A stretch of 64,000 nt of DNA, from positions 124,001-188,000 of the forward strand of contig JAWQEG010000084.1 of the NCBI GenBank assembly GCA_033782935.1. Direction: 5' to 3'. Under the pieces are notes generated by a model that was not told the DNA's origin, ran no database searches, and was given only the letters and a program-made list of their open reading frames with translations. Each line of letters starts with the position of its first letter. Position 1 is the first letter of the stretch. A program made the position numbers and the translations under genes. The stretch comes from Petrolisthes cinctipes. Taxonomy: Eukaryota; Arthropoda; Malacostraca; Decapoda; Porcellanidae. This document shows, in pieces, positions 25,701-36,425 of this stretch.

Positions 25701-28675
25701 GTGTTAGAGTATTTTCAAAATACTTGCTCAAAACATACTGAAAATCGATCTTTTAGGTGCACAAAAGTCGATATGTGCATGCATCTTCAGTACCCGTTTA
25801 TATCTCAAATTCAGGCTCAAAACACCCGAAAATTCAATATTTTGGGGTCCCAGAAGCAATCTGTACATGCCTACTCAGTGTTAGAGTATTTTCAAAATAC
25901 AGGCCCAAAACATGCTGAAAATCGATATTTTAGATGCCCAAAGTCAATATGTGCATGTATCTTCTGTACCCGTTTATATCTCAAATTCAGGCTAAAAACA
26001 CCCGAAAATTCAATATTTTGGGGTCCCAGAAGCAATATGTACATGCCTACACAGTGCTAGAATATTTTCAAAATATAGGCTAAAAACATGCTAAAAATCG
26101 ACATTTTAGGTGCCAAAAAATCGATATCTCAAATTCAGTCCCAAAACACCCGAAAATTCGATATTTAGAGGTCCCAGAAGGTATCTGTACATGCCTACTC
26201 CGTGTTAGAGTATTTTCAAAATACAGGCCAAAAACATACTGAAAATCGATCTTTTAGGTGCACAAAAGTCGATATGTGCATGCATCTTCTGTACCCGTTT
26301 ATATCTCAAATTCTGGCCCTAAACACCCGAAAATTCGATATTTTGGGGTCCCAGAAGCGATCTGTACATGCCTACTCCGTGTTAGAGTATTTTCAAAATT
26401 CAGGCCCAAACCATGCTGAAAATCGATATTTTTGGTGCCCAAAGTCAATATGTGCATGTATTTTCTGTACCCGTTTATATCTCAAATTCAGGCTCAAAAC
26501 ACCCGAAAATTCAATATTTTGGGGTCCCAGAAGCAATCTGTACAGTGCTAGAATATTTTCAAAATATAGGCTAAAAACATGCTAAAAATCGATCTTTTAG
26601 GTGCCAAAAAGTCGATATCTCAAATTCAGTCCCAAAACACCCGAAAATTCGATTTTTAGGGGTCCCAGAAGTGATCTGTACATGCCTACTCCGTGTTAGA
26701 GTATTTTCAAAATACATGCTCAAAACATACTGAAAATTGATCTTTTAGGTGCACAAAAGTCGATATGTGCATGCATCTTCAGTACCCGTTTATATCTCAA
26801 ATACAGGCTCAAAAAACCCGAAAATTCAATATTTTGGGGTTCCAGAAGCGATCTGTACATGCCTACTCAGTGTTAGAGTATTTTCAAAATGCAGGCCCAA
26901 AACATGCTCAAAATCGATATTTTAGATGCCCAAAGTCAATATGTGCATGTATCTTCTGTACCCGTTTATATCTCAAATTCAGGCTCAAAACACCCGAAAA
27001 TTCAATATTTTGGGGTCCCAGAAGCAATCTGTACATGCCTACACAGTGCTAGAATATTTTCAAAATATAGGCTAAAAACATGCTAAAAATCGACATTTTA
27101 GGTGCCAAAAAGTCGATATCTCAAATTCAGTCCCAAAACACCCGAAAATTCGATATTTAGAGGTCCCAGAAGGTATCTGTACATGCCTACTCCGAGTGTT
27201 AGAGTATTTTCAAAATACAGGCCAAAAACATACTGAAAATCGATCTTTTAGGTGCCCAAAAGTCGATATGTGCATGCATCTTCTGTACCCGTTTATATCT
27301 CAAATTCTGGCCCTAAACACCCGAAAATTCGATATTTTGGGGTCCCAGAAGCGATCTGTACATGTCTACTCCGTGTTAGAGTATTTTCAAAATTCAGGCC
27401 CAAAACATGCTGAAAATCGATATTTTTGGTGCCCAAAGTCAATATGTGCATGTATCTTCTGTACCCGTTTATATCTCAAATTCAGGCCCTAAACACCCGA
27501 AAATTCAATATTTTGGGGTCCCAGAAGCAATCTGTACAGTGCTAGAATATTTTCAAAATATAGGCTAAAAACATGCTAAAAATCGATCTTTTAGGTGCCA
27601 AAAACTCGATATCTCAAATTCAGTCCCAAAACACCCGAAATTTCGATTTTAGGGGTCCCAGAAGCGATCTGTACATGCCTACTCCGTGTTATAGTATTTT
27701 CAAAATACATGCTCAAAACATACTGAAAATCGATCTTTTAGGTGCACAAAAGTCGATATGTGCATGCATCTTCAGTACCCGTTTATATCTCAAATTCAGG
27801 CTCAAAACACCCGAAAATTCAATATTTTGGGGTCCCAGAAGCAATCTGTACATGCCTACTCCGTGTTAGAGTATTTTCAAAATACATGCCCAAAACATGC
27901 TGAAAATCGATATTTTAGATGCCCAAAGTCAATATGTGCATGTATCTTCTGTACCCGTTTATATCTCAAATTTAGGCTCAAAACACCCGAATATTCAATA
28001 TTTTGGGGTCCCAGAAGCAATCTGTACATGCCTACACAGTGCTAGAATATTTTCAAAATATAGGCTAAAAACATGCTAAAAATCGACATTTTAGGTGCCA
28101 AAAAATCGATATCTCAAATTCAGTCCCAAAACACCCGAAAATTCGATATTTAGAGGTCCCAGAAGGTATCTGTACATGCCTACTCCGTGTTAGAGTATTT
28201 TCAAAATACAGGCCAAAAACATACTGAAAATCGATCTTTTAGGTGCCCAAAAGTCGATATGTGCATGCATCTTCTGTACCCGTTTATATCAAATTCTGGC
28301 CCTAAACACCCGAAAATTCGATATTTTAGGGTCCCAGAAGCGATCTGTACATGCCTACTCCGTGTTAGAGTATTTTCAAAATTCAGGCCCAAAACATGCT
28401 CAAAATCGATATTTTTGGTGCCCAAAGTCAATATGTGCATGTATCTTCTGTACCCGTTTATATCTCAAATTCAGGCTCAAAACACCCGAAAATTCAATAT
28501 TTTGGGGTCCCAGAAGCAATCTGTACAGTGCTAGAATATTTTCAAAATATAGGCTAAAAACATGCTAAAAATCGATCTTTTAGGTGCCAAAAAGTCGATA
28601 TCTCAAATTCAGTCCCAAAACACCCGAAAATTCGATTTTTAGGGGTCCCCGAAGCGATCTGTACATGCCTACTCC
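25701..28675 (+). repeat. Three hexamers (992, 993 and 990 bp)
   Basis: Starts are 25701, 26693 and 27686. The second contains an E with a 2-bp insertion (ctccgagtgttag, 27194), shared with 36927 and 43232, and the 147-bp G with cgaaatttcg (27539). The third contains the 175-bp E with tatatcaaattctgg (28187). Confidence 0.82.
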
Positions 28676-29490
28676 GTGTTAGAGTATTTTCAAAATACAT
28701 GATCAAAACATACTGAAAATCGATCTTTTAGGTGCACAAAAGTCGATATGTGCATGCATCTTCAGTACCCGTTTATATCTCAAATTCAGGCTCAAAACAC
28801 CCGAAAATTCAATATTTTGGGGTCCCAGAAGCAATCTGTACATGCCTACTCAGTGTTAGAGTATTTTCAAAAATACATGCCCAAAACATGCTGAAAATCG
28901 ATATTTTAGATGCCCAAAGTCAATATGTGCATGTATCTTCTGTACCCGTTTATATCTCAAATTCAGGCTCAAAACACCCGAAAATTCAATATTTTGGGGT
29001 CCCAGAAGCAATCTGTACATGCCTACACAGTGCTAGAATATTTTCAAAATATAGGCTAAAAACATGCTAAAAATCGACATTTTAGGTGCCAAAAAATCGA
29101 TATCTCAAATTCAGCGCCAAAACACCCGAAAATTCGATATTTAGAGGTCCCAGAAGGTATCTGTATATGCCTACTCCGTGTTAGAGTATTTTCAAAATAC
29201 AGGCCAAAAACATACTGAAAATCGATCTTTTAGGTGCACAAAAGTCGATATGTGCATGCATCTTCAGTACCCGTTTATATCTCAAATTCAGGCTCAAAGC
29301 ACCCGAAAATTCAATATTTTGGTGTCCCAGAAGCAATCTGTACAGTGCTAGATTATTTTCAAAATATAGGCTAAAAACATGCTATAAATCGATCTTTTAG
29401 GTGCCAAAAAGTCAATCTCTAATTCAGTCCCAAAACACCCGAAAATTCGATATTTAGGGGTCCCAGAAGCGATCTGCAAATGCCTACTCC
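28676..29490 (+). repeat. 815-bp pentamer B-C-D-H-G
   Basis: Starts are 28676, 28853, 29030, 29178 and 29345. H is the E/B hybrid of 167 bp. The order and size match the middle sub-block of the 17-mer, but C has an extra a and G is 146 bp because gtcgatatctcaaattc has become gtcaatctctaattc. That G form is also at 39556, 51634 and 55724. Confidence 0.82.
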
Positions 29491-30480
29491 GTGTTAGAGT
29501 ATTTTCAAAATACATGCTCAAAACATACTGAAAATCGATCTTATAGGTGCACAAAAGTCGATATGTGCATGTATCTTCTGTACCCGTTTATATCTCAAAT
29601 TCAGGCTCAAAACACCCAAAAATTCAATATTTTGGGGTCCCAGAAGCAATCTGTACATGCCTAGTCAGTGTTAGAGTATTTTCAAAATACAGGCCCAAAA
29701 CATGCTGAAAATCGATATTTTAGATGCCCAAAGTCAATATGTGCATGTATCTTCTGTACCCGTTTATATCTAAAATTCAGGCTCAAAACACCCGAAAATT
29801 CAATATTTTGGGGTCCCAGAAGCAATCTGTACATGCCTACACAGTGCTAGAATATTTTCAAAATATAGGCTAAAAACATGCTAAAAATCGACATTTTAGT
29901 TGCCAAAAAATCGATATATCAAATTCAGTCCCAAAACACCCGAAAATTCGATATTTAGAGGTCCCAGAAGGTATCTGTACATGCCTACTCCGTGTTAGAG
30001 TATTTTCAAAATACAGGCCAAAAACATACTGAAAATCGATCTTTTAGGTGCCCAAAAGTCAATATGTGCATGCATCTTTTGTACCCGTTTATATCAAATT
30101 CTGGCCCTAAACACCCGAAAATTCGATATTTTGGGGTCCCAGAAGCGATCTGTACATGTCTACTCCGTGTTAGAGTATTTTCAAAATTCAGGCCCAAAAC
30201 ATGCTGAAAATCGATATTTTTGGTGCCCAAAGTCAATATGTGCATGTATCTTCTGTACCCGTTTATATCTCAAATTCAAGCTCAAAATACCCGAAAATTC
30301 AATATTTTGGGGTCCCAGAAGCAATCTGTACAGTGCTAGAATATTTTCAAAATATAGGCTAAAAACATGCTAAAAATCGATCTTTTAGGTGCCAAATAGT
30401 CGATATCTCAAATTCAGTCCCAAAACACCCGAAAATTCGATATTTAGGGGTCCCCGAAGCGATCTGTACATGCCTACTCC
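29491..30480 (+). repeat. 990-bp hexamer
   Basis: Starts are 29491, 29668, 29844, 29992 (175-bp E), 30167 and 30333. B has a C-like tgcatgtatcttctg in place of the usual catcttcag, so it is partly converted. Confidence 0.8.
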
Positions 30481-30657
30481 GTGTTAGAGTATTTTCAAAA
30501 TACATGCTCAAAACATACTGAAAATCGATCTTTTAGGTGCACAAAAGTCGATATGTGCATGCATCTTCAGTACCCGTTTATATCTCAAATTCACGGTCAA
30601 AAAACCCGAAAATTCAATATTTTGGGGTCCCAGAAGCAATCTGTACATGCCTACTCA
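30481..30657 (+). repeat. Reference B monomer, 177 bp
   Basis: B is marked by acatgctcaaaacatactg, gtgcacaaaagtcg, catcttcagtaccc and a gcaatctgtacatg tail. It resembles E more closely than the other monomers, which supports the hexamer being a doubled trimer. Confidence 0.88.
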
Positions 30658-30833
30658 GTGTTAGAGTATTTTCAAAATACAGGCCCAAAACATGCTGAAA
30701 ATCGATATTTTAGATGCCCAAAGTCAATATGTGCATGTATCTTCTGTACCCGTTTATATCTCAAATTCAGGCTCAAAACACCCGAAAATTCAATATTTTG
30801 GGGTCCCAGAAGCAATCTGTATATGCCTACACA
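30658..30833 (+). repeat. Reference C monomer, 176 bp (88 + 88)
   Basis: C is marked by ttttagatgcccaaagtc, caatatgtgcatgtatc and a cctacaca end. It divides into halves 30658-30745 and 30746-30833. Placed ungapped on each other they match at about 56 of 88 positions by hand count, including caggc at offsets 23 and 111. The monomer is therefore an old dimer. Confidence 0.85.
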
Positions 30834-30981
30834 GTGCTAGAATATTTTCAAAATATAGGCTAAAAACATGCTAAAAATCGACATTTTAGGTGCCAAAAAA
30901 TCGATATCTCAAATTCAGTCCCAAAACACCCGAAAATTCGATATTTAGAGGTCCCAGAAGGTATCTGTACATGCCTACTCC
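30834..30981 (+). repeat. Reference D monomer, 148 bp (short)
   Basis: D has a gtgctagaat head, atcgacattttagg, gatatctcaaattcagtc directly where long monomers have 29 more bases, and a gaaggtatctg tail with ttagagg. The missing 29 bp run from gtgcatg to gtttatat and span the boundary between the two 88-bp halves. Confidence 0.88.
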
Positions 30982-31158
30982 GTGTTAGAGTATTTTCAAA
31001 ATACAGGCCAAAAACATACTGAAAATCGATCTTTTAGGTGCCCAAAAGTCGATATGTGCATGCATCTTCTGTACCCGTTTATATCTCAAATTCTGGCCCT
31101 AAACACCCGAAAATTCGATATTTTGGGGTCCCAGAAGCGATCTGTACATGTCTACTCC
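30982..31158 (+). repeat. Reference E monomer, 177 bp
   Basis: E is marked by acaggccaaaaacatactg, gtgcccaaaagtcg, tctggccctaaacacccg and a gcgatctgtacatg tail with ctactcc. An imperfect dyad lies at 31105-31129. Confidence 0.88.
31105..31129. other. Imperfect dyad (possible hairpin), one per monomer
   Basis: In this reference copy, arms acccgaaaat and attttggggt pair over 10 bp with one mismatch, around a 5-base tcgat loop. The motif is present in nearly every long monomer; short monomers have atttagggg and so one more mismatch. Whether it forms a cruciform is not shown. Confidence 0.6.
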
Positions 31159-31324
31159 GTGTTAGAGTATTTTCAAAATTCAGGCCCAAAACATGCTGAA
31201 AATCGATATTTTTGGTGCCCAAAGTCAATATGTGCATGTATCTTCTGTACCCGTTTATATCTCAAATTCAAGCTCAAAATACCCGAAAATTCAATATTTT
31301 GGGGTCCCAGAAGCAATCTGTACA
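31159..31324 (+). repeat. Reference F monomer, 166 bp
   Basis: F is C-like but has aaattcaggcccaaaac, gatatttttggtgccc and a shortened end: ctgtaca is followed directly by gtgctag. Ten bases (atgcctacac in C) are gone, with short repeated ca/aca at the ends. The change is about one helical turn. Confidence 0.88.
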
Positions 31325-31472
31325 GTGCTAGAATATTTTCAAAATATAGGCTAAAAACATGCTAAAAATCGATCTTTTAGGTGCCAAATAGTCGATATCT
31401 CAAATTCAGTCCCAAAACACCCGAAAATTCGATATTTAGGGGTCCCAGAAGCGATCTGTACATGCCTACTCC
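31325..31472 (+). repeat. Reference G monomer, 148 bp (short)
   Basis: G resembles D but has atcgatcttttagg, ttaggggtccc and a gcgatctgtacatg tail. By hand count it has 53 A, 39 T, 32 C and 24 G, which is 38% GC with A over T and C over G on this strand. Confidence 0.88.
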
Positions 31473-31973
31473 GTGTTAGAGTATTTTCAAAATACATGCT
31501 CAAAACATACTGAAAATCGATCTTTTAGGTGCACAAAAGTCGATATGTGCATGCATCTTCAGTACCCGTTTATATCTCAAATTCAGGGTCAAAACACCCG
31601 AAAATTCAATATTTTGGGGTCCCAGAAGCAATCTGTACATGCCTACTCAGTGTTAGAGTATTTTCAAAATACAGGCCCAAAACATGCTGAAAATCGATAT
31701 TTTAGATGCCCAAAGTCAATATGTGCATGTATCTTCTGTACCCGTTTATATCTCAAATTCAGGCTCAAAACACCCGAAAATTCAATATTTTGGGGTCCCA
31801 GAAGCAATCTGTATATGCCTACACAGTGCTAGAATATTTTCAAAATATAGGCTAAAAACATGCTAAAAATCGACATTTTAGGTGCCAAAAAATCGATATC
31901 TCAAATTCAGTCCCAAAACACCCGAAAATTCGATATTTAGAGGTCCCAGAAGGTATCTGTACATGCCTACTCC

Positions 31974-33291
31974 GTGTTAGAGTATTTTCAAAATACAGGC
32001 CAAAAACATACTGAAAATCGATCTTTTAGGTGCCCAAAAGTCGATATGTGCATGCATCTTCTATACGCGTTTATATCTCAAATTCTGGCCCTAAACACCC
32101 GAAAATTCGATATTTTGGGGTCCCAGAAGCAATCTGTACATGCCTACTCCGTGTTAGAGTATTTTCAAAATTCAGGCCCAAAACATGCTGAAAATCGATA
32201 TTTTTGGTGCCCAAAGTCAATATGTGCATGTATCTTCTGTACCCGTTTATATCTCAAATTCAGGCTCAAAACACCCGAAAATTCAATATTTGGGAGTCCC
32301 AGAAGCAATCTGTACAGTGCTAGAATATTTTCAAAATATAGGCTAAAAACATGCTAAAAATCGATCTTTTAGGTGCCAAATAGTCGATATCTCAAATTCA
32401 GTCCCAAAACACCCAAAAATTCGATATTTAGGGGTCCCAGAAGCGATCTGTACATGCCTACTCCGTGTTAGAGTATTTTCAAAATACATGCTCAAAACAT
32501 ACTGAAAATCCATCTTTTAGGTGCACAAAAGTCGATATGTGCATGCATCTTCAGTACCCGTTTATATCTCAAATTCAGGCTCAAAACACCCGAAAATTCA
32601 ATATTTTGGGCTCCCAGAAGCAATCTGTACATGCCTACTCAGTGTTAGAATATTTTCAAAATATAGGCTAAAAACATGCTAAAAATCAATCTTTTAGGTG
32701 CCAAAAAGTCGATATATCAAATTCAGTCCCAAAACACCCGAAAATTCGATATTTAGGGGTCCCAGAAGCGATCTGTACATGCCTACTCCGTGTTAGAGTA
32801 TTTTCAAAATACATGCTCAAAACATACTGAAAATCGATCTTTTAGGTGCACAAAAGTCGATATGTGCATTCATCTTCAGTACCCGTTTATATCTCAAATT
32901 CAGGCTCAAAACACCCGAAAATTCGATATTTTGGGGTCCCAGAAGCAATCTGTACATGCCTAATCAGTGTTAGAGTATTTTCAAAAATACAGGCCCAAAA
33001 CATGCTGAAAATCGATATTTTAGATGCCCAAAGTCAATATGTGCATGTATCTTCTGTACCCGTTTATATCTCAAATTCAGGCTCAAAACACCCGAAAATT
33101 CAATATTTTGGGGTCCCAGAAGCAATCTGTACATGCCTACACAGTGCTAGAATATTTTCAAAATATAGGCTAAAAACATGCTAAAAATCGACATTTTAGG
33201 TGCCAAAAAATCGATATCTCAAATTCAGTCCCAAAACACCCGAAAATTCGATATTTAGAGGTCCCAGAAGGTATCTGTACATGCCTACTCC
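31974..33291 (+). repeat. 1,318-bp 8-mer, copy 1 (E-F-G-B-G'-B-C-D)
   Basis: Starts are 31974, 32151, 32317, 32465, 32642, 32790, 32967 and 33144. Copy 2 begins at 33292 with the same private variants (ctatacgcg, tatttgggag, aaatccatctttt, ttttgggctccc). Confidence 0.86.
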
Positions 33292-34283
33292 GTGTTAGGG
33301 TATTTTCAAAATACAGGCCAAAAACATACTGAAAATCGATCTTTTAGGTGCCCAAAAGTCGATATGTGCATGCATCTTCTATACGCGTTTATATCTCAAA
33401 TTCTGGCCCTAAACACCCGAAAATTCGATATTTTGGGGTCCCAGAAGCAATCTGTACATGCCTACTCCGTGTTAGAGTATTTTCAAAATTCAGGCCCAAA
33501 ACATGCTGAAAATCGATATTTTTGGTGCCCAAAGTCAATATGTGCATGTATCTTCTGTACCCGTTTATATCTCAAATTCAGGCTCAAAACACCCGAAAAT
33601 TCAATATTTGGGAGTCCCAGAAGCAATCTGTACAGTGCTAGAATATTTTCAAAATATAGGCTAAAAACATGCTAAAAATCGATCTTTTAGGTGCCAAATA
33701 GTCGATATCTCAAATTCAGTCCCAAAACACCCAAAAATTCGATATTTAGGGGTCCCAGAAGCGATCTGTACATGCCTACTCCGTGTTAGAGTATTTTCAA
33801 AATACATGCTCAAAACATACTGAAAATCCATCTTTTAGGTGCACAAAAGTCGATATGTGCATGCATCTTCAGTACCCGTTTATATCTCAAATTCAGGCTC
33901 AAAACACCCGAAAATTCAATATTTTGGGCTCCCAGAAGCAATCTGTACATGCCTACTCAGTGTTAGAATATTTTCAAAATATAGGCTAAAAACATGCTAA
34001 AAATCAATCTTTTAGGTGCCAAAAAGTCGATATCTCAAATTCAGTCCCAAAACACCCGAAAATTCGATATTTAGGGGTCCCAGAAGCGATCTGTACATGC
34101 CTACTCCGTGTTAGAGTATTTTCAAAATACATGCTCAAAACATGCTGAAAATCGATATTTTAGATGCCCAAAGTCAATATGTGCATGTATCTTCTGTACC
34201 CGTTTATATCTCAAATTCAGGCTCAAAACACCCGAAAATTCAATATTTTGGGGTCCCAGAAGCAATCTGTACATGCCTACACA
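33292..34283 (+). repeat. 1,318-bp 8-mer, copy 2 (shortened by a B/C fusion)
   Basis: Starts are 33292, 33469, 33635, 33783, 33960 and 34108. The last starts as B (acatgctcaaaacatg) and continues as C (ttttagatgccc), removing one long monomer. The exchange lies in the aaaacat region near 34137-34143. Confidence 0.84.
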
Positions 34284-36425
34284 GTGCTAGAATATTTTCA
34301 AAATATAGGCTAAAAACATGCTAAAAATCGACATTTTAGGTGCCAAAAAATCGATATCTCAAATTCAGTCCCAAAACACCCGAAAATTCGATATTTAGAG
34401 GTCCCAGAAGGTATCTGTACATGCCTACTCCTTGTTATAGTATTTTCAAAATACAGGCCAAAAACATACTGAAAATCGATCTTTTAGGTGCCCAAAAGTC
34501 AATATGTGCATGCATCTTCTGTACCCGTTTATATCTCAAATTCTGGCCCTAAACACCCGAAAATTCGATATTTTGGGGTCCCAGAAGCGATCTGTACATG
34601 CCTACTCCGTGTTAGAGTATTTTCAAAATTCAGGCCCAAAACATGCTAAAAATCGATATTTTTGGTGCCCAAAGTCAATATGTGCATGTATCTTCTGTAC
34701 CCGTTTATATCTCAAATTCAGGCTCAAAACACCCGAAAATTCAATATTTTGGGGTCCCAGAAGCAATCTGTACATGCCTACACAGTGCTAGAATATTTTC
34801 AAAATATAGGCTAAAAACATGCTAAAAATCGACATTTTAGGTGCCAAAAAATCGATATCTCAAATTCAGTCCCAAAACACCCAAAAATTCGATATTTAGA
34901 GGTCCCAGAAGGTATCTGTACATGCCTACTCCGTGTTAGAGTATTTTCAAAATACAGGCCAAAAACATACTGAAAATCGATCTTTTAGGTGCCCAAAAGT
35001 CGATATGTGCATGCATCTTCTATACACGTTTATATCTCTAATTCTGGCCCTAAACACCCGAAAATTCAATATTTTGGGGTCCCAGAAGCAATCTGTACAT
35101 GCCTACTCCGTGTTAGAGTATTTTCAAAATTTAGGCCCAAAACATGCTGAAAATCGATATTTTTGGTGCCCAAAGTCAATATGTGCATGTATCTTCTGTA
35201 CCCGTTTATATCTCAAATTCAGGCTCAAAACACCCGAAAATTCAATATTTTGGGGTCCCAGAAGCAATCTGTACATGCCTACTCAGTGCTAGAATATTTT
35301 CAAAATATAGGCTAAAAACATGCTAAAAATCGATCTTTTAGGTGCCAGAAAGTCGATATCTCAAATTCAGTCCCAAAACACCCGAAAATTCGATATTTAG
35401 GGGTCCCAGAAGCGATCTGTACATGCCTACTCCGTGTTAGAGTATTTTCAAAATACATGCTCAAAACATACTGAAAATCGATCTTTTAGGTGCACAAAAG
35501 TCGATATGTGCATGCATCTTCAGTACCCGTTTATATCTCAAATTCAGGTTTAAAACACCCGAAAATTCAATATTTTGGGGTCCCAGAAGCAATCTGTACA
35601 TGCCTACTCAGTGTTAGAGTATTTTCAAAATACAGGCCCAAAACATGCTGAAAATCGATATTTTAGATGCCCAAAGTCAATATGTGCATGTATCTTCTGT
35701 ACCCGTTTATATCTCAAATTCAGGCTCAAAACACCCGAAAATTCAATATTTTGGGGTCCCAGAAGCAATCTGTACATGCCTACACAGTGCTAGAATATTT
35801 TCAAAATATAGGCTAAAAACATGCTAAAAATCGACATTTTAGGTGCCAAAAAATCGATATCTCAAATTCAGTCCCAAAACACCCGAAAATTCGATATTTA
35901 GAGGTCCCAGAAGGTATCTGTACATGCCTACTCCTTGTTATAGTATTTTCAAAATACAGGCCAAAAACATACTGAAAATCGATATTTTAAGTGCCCAAAA
36001 GTCGATATGTGCATGCATCTTCTGTACCCGTTTATATCTCAAATTCTGGCCCTAAACACCCGAAAATTCGATATTTTTGGGTCCCAGAAGCGATCTGTAC
36101 ATGCCTACTCCGTGTTAGAGTATTTTCAAAATTCAGGCCCAAAACATGCTGAAAATCGATATTTTTGGTGCCCAAAGTCAATATGTGCATGTATTTTCTG
36201 TACCCGTTTATATCTCAAATTCAGGCTCAAAACACCCGAAAATTCAATATTTTGGGGTCCCAGAAGCAATCTGTACAGTGCTAGAATATTTTCAAAATAT
36301 AGGCTAAAAACATGCTAAAAATCGATCTTTTAGGTGCCAAAAAGTCGATATCTCAAATTCAGTCCCAAAACACCCGAAAATTCGATATTTAGGGGTCCCA
36401 GAAGCGATCTGTACATGCCTACTCC
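34284..36425 (+). repeat. Mosaic block paralogous to 22.6-24.7 kb
   Basis: Starts are 34284, 34432 (E*), 34609, 34785, 34933, 35110, 35286, 35434, 35611, 35787, 35935 (E*), 36112 and 36278. Order and variants match 22577-24718 at an offset of about 11,707 bp, for example ggtttaaaacacccg near 35548 and 23841. Confidence 0.8.

Larger units (their letters stand above)
30481..32464 (+). repeat. Two consecutive canonical 992-bp hexamers
   Basis: Boundaries at 30481, 31473 and 32465 give exactly 992 bp twice. The second hexamer's E, F and G (31974-32464) carry ctatacgcg and tatttgggagtccc variants also found at 21407-21897. Confidence 0.88.

Noticed and set aside
30834..31129. CENP-B box
   Set aside because: I looked for the nTTCGnnnnAnnCGGGn pattern on both strands around the cccgaaaattcg region. 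The CGGG part exists on the minus strand, but the TTCG and A positions do not line up.
31105..31129. Rho-independent terminator
   Set aside because: The stem has a central mismatch, is AT-rich in its inner half and lacks a following T-run. It repeats in every monomer without any gene upstream.
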